Source: Euborellia annulipes
Lineage: Eukaryota > Arthropoda > Insecta > Dermaptera > Anisolabididae
Length of the DNA stretch: 64,000 bases
Direction: 5' to 3'
Assembly (NCBI GenBank): GCA_023213315.1
Contig: JAKCPI010004269.1
Span: forward strand, 1-64,000
Every line of letters starts with the position of its first letter. Position 1 is the stretch's first letter. The position numbers were made by a program, and so were the translations under genes. The notes beneath the pieces are model-generated. The model worked only from the letters and a program-made list of their open reading frames with translations. It was not told where the DNA came from and made no database searches. Below are positions 9,925-20,400 of the stretch, piece by piece.

Positions 9925-10978
9925 TATATTATCTATTTATTATTCATATTTTAGAAATAATATCAAAATAGTAGATTAAGTAAATATATATAGGCCATTC
10001 TGGTTACTTTTCAAATTATAATTATTCACTAATAAATATACAAAAGCTAATTAATTTAGGCAGATTAATTTAAAAATTAATAACTAATTCCAATTTTAAT
10101 AGGAACCATAAAGTTGAAATCTAATAATAAATTTATATACACAAAGTGACACAATTGAAGCGTTTTATCATTATTTTTGAACAAATTATGCCATAGTATT
10201 TTTTAACATTATAATTTATTTAAAATTAATGTTTGTATTATATCTTTTCGCCTAATCAAATTGAATGCAGCATAAATATTTAATATTAATTAATACTAAA
10301 AACATTTGAATTGAATTTATGTTTTATAAACTAATTATTATTTTTAAAAAAATGTTATTCAATAAAATACTCGACAAAGAGCTAGATCTTTTTTTGTTCA
10401 TAAATTAAAATATCTCTATCAAAGAGTTGTTATTTTAAAGTAATTTTGTTTATTTAAACAAATTTTAATTAAAATAAAATTATCCAAAAAAAAATAAGAT
10501 TATTTTCAAAATATGGTTGATTAGATTATTAAATTAATTATAAATTATTATGATTTTATTAAAATTAAAAAAAAAATCTCTTAACACCAATTTAATAAGC
10601 CTCTTTGAAATTATTTAATTTTCTAAAAAAAAAAAAAAACTTTTTAAAAATTTATAAAAAAAGCAAAGTAATTATATTACATAATTTTTTTTTTAAGTTG
10701 AGCTTAATTAAAGATTTAGGCATAATATTCTTTAAATGATCAAGAAAGAGTACCAGTTAAGATCAAAGAAAAACGTTTCACTTGGTCAGAAATTTTTTAA
10801 TAAAAGTTTTGCACAAAGTAGCCTATTATAAAACCCATAATTAAAATAATTTTTATAACTTTCTTTAAGTTATATTGGATTCATCTATAAAGGAAGCAAG
10901 TCCACTTACTTTGACTATTTGCTTTACCACTAACAATTAATCTCATATCTTTTTATTATAAAATATTGAAAGATAGTA
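9925..10978. other. Very AT-rich DNA, nothing identified
   Basis: The stretch is nearly all A and T with many homopolymer runs. No coding, RNA or repeat boundaries are recognised. Confidence 0.6.
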
Positions 10979-10982
10979 TTAA

Positions 10983-11447
10983 GGCTGCTACACACGTAAC
11001 TGCACACTTGACAAGCATGCATGTGCAATATTTTTTTACCAGCATACACAAATTCCGCACCAGACAGCACAAGAAATAGCTTAAGCCAAAAATTAACCTA
11101 AAAATGTCAAACTCAGAAGGTTATTTATTCGAAGATAATAAGACACTTGCTTTAAACAGAGACACAATAAATATAAATATTTAAATTAAAATTTTAAATG
11201 AATTAATAGGCCTATATATTAAATAAATATCAAATGTCAAGACGTCTATAATAAAATGGCGGAGAGTTTTGCTTGCGCAAATATGCTTGTGCATGATTAA
11301 AATTCATTCGAACATCAAGCAGCTTGCATAATTAAAATGCTTGCGCAAAATTCTCCTACAGACGCTACAGTTTGCTTGTACAAAAAGATTGGATGCTTGT
11401 CAAGTTTGCAGAGGAAAACTTTCGTGGGGAGTTACGTGTGTAGCCGC
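10983..11447. mobile_element. TTAA-type MITE with GGCTGCTACACACG end
   Basis: The left end GGCTGCTACACACGTAACT follows TTAA (10979-10982). The right end AGTTACGTGTGTAGCCGC is followed by TTTA (11448-11451), a one-base variant. The 465-bp interior has repeated ATGCTTGTGC/ATGCTTGCGC words, which may be sub-terminal binding sites. An open frame (11337-11534) at the right end is unlikely to be coding. The terminus resembles the GGCTGAACGC ends at 18478 and 57308-57741. Confidence 0.7.
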
Positions 11448-11689
11448 TTTAGTAGCTGGTGCTCCTTAAAATTAATAAAATATATAAAATTCAAATTTTT
11501 ATATAATGATTTTTTTATTTTTAATGACTATTAAATAGATAATTTCGACGTGAAAGGAAAAGCCTTTTAACAGATTGTTTAAAGCTATTTATCTTTTATC
11601 TTACTAATGACGTCTGTTTTAATCTAGAACATCTTGAAATTATTAAGGGAATGCTTGACTTGTCTCTTGGTCTTAATTTTCCGTTCAAG

Positions 11690-11905
11690 TGAAAAGAATT
11701 CGCGGTTGTTTGTTTGCTTGGATGGGAGACAACAACGGCGCAATTAGCAGGTGGCACAAAAGCCCTCCGGGGTTTAATGAAGTGCACCTCACCCAAACCC
11801 TAAACCTGAACCCTCAGGGCTCTGATCAGACAATTAACCCTTGCCAGGCACGCGACCAGCCCATCAAAACCAGAGCACCAACACAGATTTATCTAAAAAA
11901 AAAAA
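11690..11905 (+). mobile_element. Possible SINE: poly(A)-tailed unit with a 5S-rRNA-like segment
   Basis: A GC-richer segment runs into a 14-nt poly(A) at about 11896-11909. Near its start, GCTTGGATGGGAGAC (about 11715-11729) matches part of the 3' half of 5S rRNA, where box C promoter sequence lies. That would fit a 5S-derived SINE head. No target duplication was found and only about 15 bp match. The longest open frame of the window (11689-12111) runs straight through the poly(A) and is not recognised. Confidence 0.25.
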
Positions 11906-11909
11906 AAAG

Positions 11910-12180
11910 AAACCCTTCACGCCACCATCTTTCCCTACAAAGAAGGGATCTATTCACGTGGGATGGGAAAATCGAAAGAAAAGAAGCGAATAAAAAATGC
12001 AAGAACAAAGTTGATGGTTGTTGCAACTCGATACGAACCCTCTTTACGTATCGGAAAACAAAAGTTTTAATAAAATTAGTTTCTTATGCAAGAGGGCTTA
12101 TTTTCTATTGATTTGCAAAAAAAGGTGATTTCAAAAATTCCTTTTATCTATTTTAAGAAATTAAACTATGCCTATTTTGA
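11910..12180. other. Unique DNA, no gene supported
   Basis: This is less AT-rich than its surroundings up to about 12060. The open frame that covers it shows no recognisable domain and reads a poly(A) run as polylysine, so I do not call a gene. Confidence 0.4.
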
Positions 12181-12182
12181 GA

Positions 12183-12402
12183 ATTAGATTTAAACTTTCT
12201 ACCGTAGGCTTTAGTTGAAACATTATGTATATAAAATACATTAGGTTATGTGTTTCAAGGTTTTTTATTAATTAAAATTTGATGATGAAAAGGTATTCAT
12301 TTTAGAAAACCATGATGATGACAGTAATGTCGAAATACGTATTAAGAGTTAATTATAATTAATAAAAAACCTTGAAACACATAACCTAGTGTATTTTACC
12401 TA
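12183..12402 (+). mobile_element. Penelope-like remnant, copy 2
   Basis: It begins with the block shared with 4262-4305 (TTTAAACTTTCTACCGTAGG, then TTAGTTGAAACATTAT). An inverted repeat of about 40 bp follows: ACATTAGGTTATGTGTTTC near 12238 and its complement near 12375-12396. The centre holds a decayed hammerhead-like motif. Confidence 0.5.
12312..12346 (+). ncRNA. Degenerate hammerhead-like motif D
   Basis: Positions 12313-12345 read UGAUGA, stem II GAC/GUC, then GAAA and the self-complementary UACGUA followed by UU. This parallels motif C at 55403-55447. The essential C3 is replaced by A and stem I no longer pairs, so it should be inactive. Confidence 0.35.
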
Positions 12403-12555
12403 TTTTGAGTAATTTTTAAATAAAATAATTCTTAAAATAAATTAGGCTAGACTTAAATATTTTAAATACGGATATTAATAATTTTTAAAATTACTTACGG
12501 GATTTACAAGAGCTACTTTGGTGCACGATGACACACACCTCAAACCCAACCGGCC

Positions 12556-12700
12556 TCGGCATATTTTATTATGTAGCTTTTCCTATAGCAAGTATTTATA
12601 TTTTACTTGGCGAGTTTTGCAATTAAACTTAAAATCTGAAAACACGTCAAGCAAAGAATAAATACTTGCTATAAGAAAAGCTACATAATAAAATATGTCA
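12556..12700. mobile_element. Short MITE-like hairpin, arms about 40 bp
   Basis: ATATTTTATTATGTAGC at about 12559 continues through ttcctatagcaagtattta, and its reverse complement ends near 12699. The loop is about 60 bp. No open frame or secure target duplication is present. Confidence 0.75.
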
Positions 12701-13394
12701 ATGATTGGCCTACTTTTGGAATACATAACTTGACACCCCCATTAATCTCAGTCCTTTTTGTGGCAAAGCATTCATTTTATTTAAGAAAGAACCAAAGAGA
12801 ACTTGGCTTTTTTTATTTCATTTATGTTTTTAGTCAGATTCTATTCTACACTTTAAGAATTTAAGGGTTTCTTGTCAGTATAGATCCGGGGTCTTTAAAA
12901 AATTTTGTTGAGTACCACTACCATAGAGAATTGGTTACCCATTCCTTGATATAGTATTGAAATGTCAATAGCTAATGACCCATAAATAAATCATTTTTAA
13001 AATTCAATTTTACTTCTATTGTAAGCCTACGTAGTAAGAAGACTAGCTAGGAGGGGTGAGAATAAATAATTTGGGCCGGACAGAGGCCGTTAATTCTTAG
13101 ACCACCCTGGGGAGTCCAACTCTTTAGGCCTGTACTGTGCCTAAGCCTTTAAAATACTGATATGTCTTATTATATTTACTTGTTAGATTGGTTTAATTTT
13201 GGGGAGATTTTCTATCCCTTAGGCACTTAGGCCATCACGATTAGGCCCTTTATGTCTGTTACCGTGTCGACGACAGCTCATCATCCCAGGGGAAAACATT
13301 AATTAAATGTTTCGATATTTTGATTTTTATCTATAATTTTCTTTTTTTTTTATTTATTTAAAATCTTTTTTAGGTATGTGAGGCCTTTTAAGTT
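12701..13394. other. AT-rich DNA with a mixed-composition segment
   Basis: About 13020-13290 is less AT-rich (gggccggacagaggccg, catcccaggggaaaac) and unique in the window. No reading frame or RNA gene is seen. Confidence 0.4.
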
Positions 13395-13490
13395 GCCTTC
13401 TCTTACTCTATATATGAAATATATATGTATAGAGAGAAAGTATTGCCATTATGTCAAAAATTCGATGTCGAGATTTTGATGGATATATTT
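13395..13490 (+). repeat. Fold-back family fragment, ACTTTCTCTTAC end
   Basis: This segment holds the end hairpin (ttctcttactc ... gagagaaag) plus the conserved continuation AAAATTCGATGTCGAGATTT (about 13455). The same continuation follows this end at 16285 and appears in reverse complement at 38655-38690 and 58130-58155. Confidence 0.7.
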
Positions 13491-14932
13491 CTAAATTCAG
13501 TGGCATTCAATATAATTTAGAGATTGGTTTGGAAAAAATATAATGAAATTTATATTTTTTTGTTTTTGTTTTTATGATAGAAAAATATGAATCATTTGAA
13601 AAAAATCATAAAGATTTTATTTTTTCTTTATATCTAAACTTAAAAAGTTTTCCTGGAGGTATGATATCTTGTTTTAGAGTAATATTTTCAATAAAAAAAT
13701 TTTCAGTAAAAAAAAATTATTCAATTTTTTTATTATCTATTGGTATATAAACAATATATAATTGCGGAGTATCCCGTTTTTCTTTTACGCTGTATTTGTC
13801 CAATTTTTTGTTGAAATTAACTTTTACACCCTTATAAAGGAAGTTATGGAGAGCCAGAAAACAAATGGTCAAAATTTTTCCATAGGAAACATCAATGTTT
13901 AGATGAAATTTTGTACTGTGGTTTGGATATTTGGAATTTTTTTAACAAAATGGAATCATTTTTGGAAAATTATAGATTTTTTTTATTTATTTATTAAAAA
14001 GAAAATAAAATATCAATTTTTCTGCATTTAACAGTCAAACGATGTTATGCAAATGATCCAATGTAAGACATAAAACGACACTCCTCGTATATTAATTAAT
14101 ATAAAATGAAATAACATTAATCGAAACAGACACATGTCAAGTCATACTACAGGTTTGCTAAACTTGTATTTAGGCGTACCATTAGATTTGACTGTCGAAA
14201 TTCTAACTATCTGATACTTGACACTCGCACACATGCTCATTATATACTCTAATACAGTCTAATACAAGGACAACTTTAATAATAAAGACAAGAGAGGCGA
14301 GCATTCTGTTTCTCGATATTTTCAATTAATAATCTGATTCGAAATTATGTACAATAGTAGGCTCACGAGATTTTAGTTATGAAAATTCGAATAATAAAAA
14401 AAACTTAGAGATAAAAAAAAACTTATAATATTGTAATAAATTTCCGAAATCCATACTCGTAATAAATTATTGGGAAAAATTAAAGATTTTAAAGTTTTAA
14501 TAATATAGAGGCGGGGCTCCATGAGAATAATGGGATGAAAGGAGGGAAGAGAGAGTGAGTGAATCGATAAAACAAGAAATAATGAAATACCATCTCATCT
14601 GACATAAATTCAATATTCTATTAATATTTAAATCAAATTAAAATAAAAAGAAAAAGTAGGCATGAAAAAAAATATATTTTTGTTTATATTATAAGAAAAA
14701 CGGATTTATAAAAATTCCAAGTTTGTACAGAATATACAGAAAAATTATGAAAATATCAAAATTATCATAATTTTTGTTAAATGTAGACTATATCTAACTG
14801 CTAATTATTGTCGATTATCAAAATTACTAGATGTTTTATCGATAAATTATTTCAAAAATAAATCCAGAATGGGCAGAGTAAAAGCTGTGAATTTGCAGGT
14901 CTAGCAGAGTTAGGCTATAATCAATTTTTAAA
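13491..14932. other. AT-rich DNA, nothing identified
   Basis: There are no bounded repeats or frames of interest. A less AT-rich patch lies at 14040-14290. The stretch separates two ends of the fold-back family and could be a diverged interior of that element, but I could not align it. Confidence 0.4.
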
Positions 14933-15021
14933 AAATCTGGTGTGAGTGGTCGTACAACAGCACACTTTTTCTTACTCTTCGGCAAGAGAAAGTTGTGTAC
15001 TGTGCTTGTCACGCCAGATTT
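14933..15021. repeat. Fold-back hairpin (CTGGTGTGA end), copy 1
   Basis: AATCTGGTGTGAG at 14934 pairs with TCACGCCAGATT ending at 15020 around a CTTCGGCAAG-type tip. The stem includes cacactttttctta and agagaaagttgtgt. This is the end hairpin of the fold-back family. Confidence 0.8.
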
Positions 15022-15625
15022 TTTTTCGCTGTATATTTAATAATTGTATTGGTAGATAGTCTATATTAAGTTGCTATTTGCATTATATCTTAATAAAAAA
15101 TATAGTTTAGAGTGATAATAAAAAATTTTTTCAAATGAAAAAATGAAGAGTTCAAAAGTTTTATTTAGAGAAATAAAAGAAATAATGACTAAAATGCAAA
15201 CAAAGGTACTTAAGCAGTTTTAAAATTTTTCAATAATAACTTAAGGAAGAACTCTAAGGTACTTTACTAAGTATTAAAACTTTTTTAAAATTAGAAGATT
15301 AAAAAGAAAAAAAAAACTCAAAAGTTGAAAAAAAAAATAATGCTTTATATATTTTTTTAGAATAAAGTAAAAAAATGAAATGGATGAGATTTTATGTTAT
15401 TAACTAAAGAAAGTAATTAATTAGAAGCAATTAAAATTAGACAAGAAATGTTCGTTTGTAAATTAAATTGCAATGTAATTCTATAGAATAAAAATCTTTA
15501 AAATAAGATATTGAAATGAAATGAGACAGTGTTTGATAGTCTAGAATTATTGAGGAATTTTCAGAATCCTGGAAATCTTAACTGTAAATGAAATTTCCCT
15601 CACCAAAAGTTAACGAATTAAAATT
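15022..15625. other. AT-rich DNA, nothing identified
   Basis: The stretch consists of A-rich simple sequence with no supportable feature. Confidence 0.5.
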
Positions 15626-15957
15626 TTCTATTACATGGGTTTTTAAACTGCGGTCCGCACACCCCAAAGGGTCAGCAAAGTAGTTGTTGGGGGTCCGCGA
15701 AACAATTCTAGTTAAAAAATTATTTGTATTATACATATATTTTATCTCCACACCTCAATGTATAATAATAATTTTTTTATTTTTTTAAAATAATGAATTA
15801 ATTAATTTTATTAATTTTTTTTTAATCTTACAATATTTTTTAAACATTTATTAAACAATGGTGGATAAGTAAATCCTTGTTATAAACATTTACGGTCATC
15901 CTGTGAACAGTTCATTGATATAAAAAATTAAAATTATATAGCATTAAACTGCTTTGT

Positions 15958-16190
15958 CCAAACGTCGCGGGTTCGGACCCAGGCAGTCCGATGATTTTAT
16001 TTAAGCCATTTGGATACCAGATGGCTTAAATAGAAATGCCTGACCCCACAATAGATATATTCTCTACAACGGTTATCGTCAAAGTCTTATATGGCCTAAG
16101 TTGCCGAAAAGACTGTATGAATGTGTGTGTGAGTGTGAGTGTGAATGAGAAAAAAGTGTGAATGTTTTTTATAAAAAAACAAAAAAAAAA
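15958..16190 (+). mobile_element. SINE S1, copy 3, 5'-truncated
   Basis: The flanking duplication is ACTGCTTTGT at 15948-15957 and 16191-16200. The copy starts at CCAAACGTCG and lacks the A box, but keeps the B box GGGTTCGGACCC, the hairpin, the 3' domain and the poly(A). It is inserted in the hAT element 15634-17106. Confidence 0.92.
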
Positions 16191-16214
16191 ACTGCTTTGT
16201 ACTGAAGTGCATAC

Positions 16215-16380
16215 CAGACTATTTTTACTTTCTCTTACCTATGTATATATGTAATATATATATAGGAGAGAAAGTATTGGTTCATGTCAAAAATTCGATG
16301 TCGAGATTTTGATGGATCTTCACGTTTTGAGGTCCCCTGAATCAAAAAGTGGTTTTCGCGACATGGTCTGTCTGTCTGTC

Positions 16381-16416
<36 letters not shown>

Positions 16417-16938
16417 GGTGTGTGTGTGTGTGTGTGTGTGTCCGTGAACAAAATATCTCAAGAACGAAAAGAGCTAGGAAGTTGAAATTTTATATTTAAG
16501 TTAGGCACCCCCATGGGACGTGACACGAAGCTTTTGAACAAAATCGACCAAAGAGTACTAGCACTTTACTGATTCACTTTTTCAGTTTTTTTTCGATTTT
16601 CTCAAAATTTGCTCCAACGATTTTTTTTAAAATTCAAAAATCAATTATTTTTTAGATTCTCTATAAAATGTATATTCTCATTTTGTGATTGAAATCTTCT
16701 GAAGACCACTTTACTCTTGTACTCCATAGAAAAGATAGGAGAAATGGTTGCCATGGTATCAAAATATAAATATTTTCCCATACTTATAAATTTTACATCT
16801 TGAATTCAATTGTACCCTACTGTCGGAAACTAAATACATATCGACACAAAAAATCTGGTGTGACAAGCACAGAACACAACTTTCGATTACCGAAGGTAAG
16901 AGAAAGTTGTGTGCTGTGCGCCAGTCACACCAGATTTT
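16215..16938 (+). mobile_element. Fold-back element, most complete copy
   Basis: One end is the ACTTTCTCTTACC ... GAGAGAAAGT hairpin (about 16220-16275). The other is the CTGGTGTGACA ... GTCACACCAG hairpin (16852-16937). The body holds AAAATTCGATGTCGAGATTT, a (TCTG)n(TG)n run (16365-16440), GTGACACGAAGCTTTTGAAC and further conserved blocks found at 23.4, 38.4 and 57.8 kb. No coding frame is present. The tip of the second hairpin contains AGAGAAAGTTGTG, echoing the first end. Confidence 0.8.
16365..16441 (+). repeat. (TCTG)n(TG)n microsatellite
   Basis: Four TCTG units are followed by a TG run interrupted once by GGGGG. The run is part of the fold-back element; other copies keep a short cagacagacagac remnant at the same place. 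Confidence 0.95.
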
Positions 16939-17114
16939 TACACCTAGTTTATTATTGAACCAAAAATTCAAACCCAAAGAAATTCATACTGATTCACAAA
17001 ACAATCTTGAAACGTGACATAAAATTGTTACAGGTAGAAAGGGATCCGCGAGAAAAACAAAACTTTATTAGGGGTTCCGCGAACTACACAAGTTTAAGAA
17101 CCACTGTTCTATTA

Positions 17115-17867
17115 CCTTCATATTTGACAAGTTTGTAAATACAAGTATAACAACACTATAGCAATTTTATATACAATTATTATGTAATGTTGATCTTTGA
17201 TAAAGGTACTTGATAGCTACAGTATATCTCCTCCAGTCGTCCTGACTAAATAAGATTTTATTTGAGTTGACTTTGGAGATTTTATTGAAAGGGATTTAAT
17301 TTACTCTACTGTTCCTATCTTATTTATAAATTCAGAAAAAGATAAAATTCAAACAAATTTTAATAAACCTAGTAATAATAGAATTTATTAATTTAGCCTT
17401 AATTTCATTTCATTTTATTTGGTAGGAGAAAATTGTCTCCTTTTCTCGCGAGTTCATTTCAATAGAAAAAGTTATTAAGCGAAACTCGCAGTTATCACCA
17501 GTGATTGTTGTTTTACACGAATAGGAAACGGCGGGTACAAGCAACCCAAGAAAATTGCCGAGGACAATTGGCGAGATGATCCCGGGGGAGGAAACTGCTG
17601 ATGGCAATAATCTCCTCGAAGTTGTTGCTAAGAGGATCAGCTCCAGAAATGAATGCAGATGACTCTTAAAGCGACAACATTAATAAGAATAATTGGAAAC
17701 ATTCTTGTTAGATCCAAAATGATTTCCAGATTAAGATGTTTATCTCTGCTTCTTTTATTCAAATATTGAATTTATTTAGCCTTTTAAAGAAATAACAAGA
17801 ACAAATAATATCCAATTTTTTTTTTTTTAAATATTTCATGAAAATAATACCTACAATAATACAGTAG
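17115..17867. other. AT-rich DNA with unique island 17430-17690
   Basis: The island (for example cagttatcaccagtgattg and gcaacccaagaaaattgccg) is clearly less AT-rich and non-repetitive. A 65-codon minus-strand frame covers it but has no recognisable domain. It could be regulatory sequence or a small exon. Confidence 0.35.
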
Positions 17868-17945
17868 AATCCCGATAATTCGTATCGTCACGGGACAGAA
17901 GGTTTGGTACGAATTATCGGGAATGCCAATTATCGGACTAATAAA
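17868..17945 (+). mobile_element. Terminus of a pogo/Tigger-like element (remnant)
   Basis: TACAGTAGAATCCCGATAAT at 17868 resembles the end of pogo-type Tc1/mariner elements, including the TA target. It is followed by the usual sub-terminal repeats (gtacgaattatcggga, ccaattatcgg). A matching right end was not found, and the 94-codon frame just beyond (17969-18253, minus strand) does not show transposase motifs. Confidence 0.5.
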
Positions 17946-19788
17946 ATTTTAAAAAAATAAATAAAATATTACTTGTAAGACTGAATCGTAGAATGACAAG
18001 ATAAACTTGCATCCCTCCTCTTCAAAACAGTACGAATTAACGAGCTTTTTAAGCTGGAAATACGAATTATAAAGCGTTTTAAATGACCTCGAGCATAAAA
18101 ATAATATGCATTACCGAGGTATCCTTTGGGAGAAAAATAAATATTTGAATATTTGTTTTTTTTACTGAACTGAAAACTCCTTTCTAGTAGGCCTATACCC
18201 TTCTGTCCTAGGTCCCAAATGTAATTTTTGTTGAGGTCAGTCAAAGTGTTCAATCAGACCAATTTAATACGGTGATGAAATATTGGTAATATTGATTTAT
18301 TATTTTTTCCATTAACTTTATAATACATTCTCCCTTCTTCCTCCAAAATCCTTTCATTTTTTTTCTAAAGTAATATTATATAGGCTAAACCTAATAAATG
18401 AAAACTTAAAAAATATTTCAATAAAGTAGCCTAGCCTTACTTACTACAGGTTATTAAATATGAATATCAGCATTTAGGCTGAACTCACACCGATTCAGCA
18501 AAAAAGCTCTTCGACAAAAGTCATTCTGCCCGGCATAATAAAAGAAATATTTTTGGCTGCATACATCTTGAAATGTTTCTTTGACTCCGCCTTAATCATA
18601 CTTTCAGCATAAAGACATACTTCACAACTCTAATTTTAATGTTTATTTTCAGCATTTGAGGCCCTTTATAACACCTCTCTATTTTTCTAAATAAATTAGT
18701 AACGAAATGATTTAGACAAATTTTATTTAATTGTACGGAAAGCGAATACCTGTTCTCTATCACAACAAGCGAGTGTTCTACCATACTACTGCGGCCCAGA
18801 GGCTATTTACTTAAACTGTTCGAGTATATAGAGTTTGTTAATTATTCAACATTAGCAAACTTTTAGCGATATTTTTATTTTTCATTAATAAATAACAAAC
18901 ATTTCTGAGAAAATTTATGAAATACCAGTAATTTAAAATATTAAATAAAGTTAAAGTTAATAAACAAAATATGTCTGTCAATAACTGGCGTGAGAGTACA
19001 TCACACACTTAATGAGATGTGCTATTAGTCACACCAGATCTTTATTATTGAGATCCCTCTTTATTATAATTTCATTTAAAATTTTTCCCAGATTCGTTTT
19101 AATTTTTATTAAGAAAGGCATCTGATCTCGAGCAATTTCGAAGATAGAAAAGCTATTCTCAACTTAAGCATTTCAATGCGATAAAAAGAGAGTGATAACG
19201 AAGTGAACATCAGGGCGAAAGCCAAGTAAGAATTTAATTATTTAATCTTCTTAATTACCTAATTATTTATTCTAATGAATTTAAAATGTGGAATCTAATA
19301 TTTTTAAAGTAGATTGAATTTCCGTATATATTCTACTACTACTGTATAATAAAATAAATTTCAATTTTTCCTCCAAAGAACTCAATTAATTGCATTATCA
19401 TTAATACAATAATAAGATCCGATAAATTCTTCTCTTCATCTTCCTTTTTTTTTTTTTTTTTTTTTAAATAAAATATAAAAAGAAATGTTTGTATTTTTTG
19501 TTGATGGAATCGACTATCATCACTCACGAATGACTGACTTCTGTCATAACATCTGATAAATTTTGTTCTACAGTATATTGAACAAAATAAAATTTATTAA
19601 AAAAATTTTCTTATTTTTTCAGGCATCCGAATTCTCTAAAGTTACCTATATCGGTATAGAATGAATATATAATATGTACCTAAACCACCACGTGGCTGAG
19701 AGATTAAAGATGCTGACAAATGTCAATATTGATAAATTAAATGCCAAGGGGAGAGAGTTCGTTCATTTACCCAAATAGAGGGAAAAGA
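17946..19788. other. AT-rich DNA with minor repeat pieces
   Basis: TTTAGGCTGAACTCACACCG at about 18473 matches the GGCTGAACGC terminus of the element at 57308-57741. A short decayed CTGGCGTGAG ... GTCACACCAG hairpin lies at about 18985-19040. A poly(T) run lies at 19447-19465. No gene is supported. Confidence 0.4.
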
Positions 19789-19972
19789 ATTCGGCATCTT
19801 AGGCCATTTAGACTCGATATAATACTAATTACTTAAATACTCAATACACATATTTAAATATACTCATATTTAAATATGATATGTGATCGGTTTAGGCATA
19901 TTTATTTAGAGCATTTGGTATCCAAATGTTTGTAAATAAATATTCATCAGACTGTCTGGGATCCGAAACCGC
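19789..19972 (-). mobile_element. SINE S1-related copy, decayed
   Basis: On the minus strand it shows gtttcggatcccagacagtc, the hairpin catttggataccaaatg and the 3' domain CTAAATGGCCTAAGATGCCG. The tRNA-like head is mostly lost and no target duplication was found. Its 3' domain is closer to that of the S2 copy at 42957. Confidence 0.6.
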
Positions 19973-20400
19973 AATGCGCTCCTTAGCTTTAAAAGTATTT
20001 TTTTTGATGCATCGGCCCTCTTTTTTTATATAAAAAGAAGAATATAAGGAAAAATATAAGGATACGAATTAGAAACAGGAACGGGAGCCTTCTCAGGAAC
20101 AGCAGCCAGGATAAATAATAAAAATCTATATTTCGTTGCCGACGTTTCGGGTGCAAGTCGCACCCATCCTCAGGGCAAGCAAAATTGTCAAAATTTCGTA
20201 CAAGTTGATCGGTACTTAAGAATAAATTCCATGTTTATACATGTATTCGTTAGTATGTACAGCAAAGAAAAACTATTGCAAAGCGTTTTTACAGGCACGA
20301 CATTCAAATAGCAAATGATCTATCTATAAGGATACGCCAAAAAGCGTAACTAACATAGCTGAAATTGTTAGTAAAAGAAAATGGCGTTTTCTTATGAGTA
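19973..20400 (-). mobile_element. Penelope-like remnant with hammerhead motif B
   Basis: The only diagnostic part is the hammerhead-like motif at 20136-20178. The minus-strand DNA upstream (20180-20400) has no frame with a GIY-YIG or reverse transcriptase signature. It is assigned by analogy only. Confidence 0.35.
20136..20178 (-). ncRNA. Hammerhead-ribozyme-like motif B (minus strand)
   Basis: On the minus strand: stem I UUGCC, core CUGAGGA, an extra U, stem II GGGUGC-GACUU-GCACCC, GAAA, a minimal helix III (C, G), U16.1 and C17 forming a GUC cleavage triplet, then stem I GGCAA. Stem I is 5 bp and stem II 6 bp, both perfect. The helix III of one or two pairs matches the minimal type I hammerheads reported in Penelope-like retroelements. 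The one departure from the canonical core is the single U between A9 and stem II. Confidence 0.65.

Larger units (their letters stand above)
15634..17106. mobile_element. hAT-type element, 8-bp TSD, with nested insertions
   Basis: The duplication TTCTATTA flanks it (15626-15633 and 17107-17114). The left end CATGGGTTTTTAAACT and the right end (complement CAGTGGTTCTTAAACT) are the imperfect inverted termini common in hAT elements. Sub-terminal GGTCCGC and TCCGCG words occur on both sides. No transposase frame survives. A SINE (15958-16190) and a fold-back element (about 16215-16938) are inserted in it and account for most of its length. Confidence 0.9.

Noticed and set aside
11689..12111. 140-codon frame, the longest in the window
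   Set aside because: It reads through a 14-nt poly(A) as polylysine, has no recognisable domain and spans a segment that looks retroposed.
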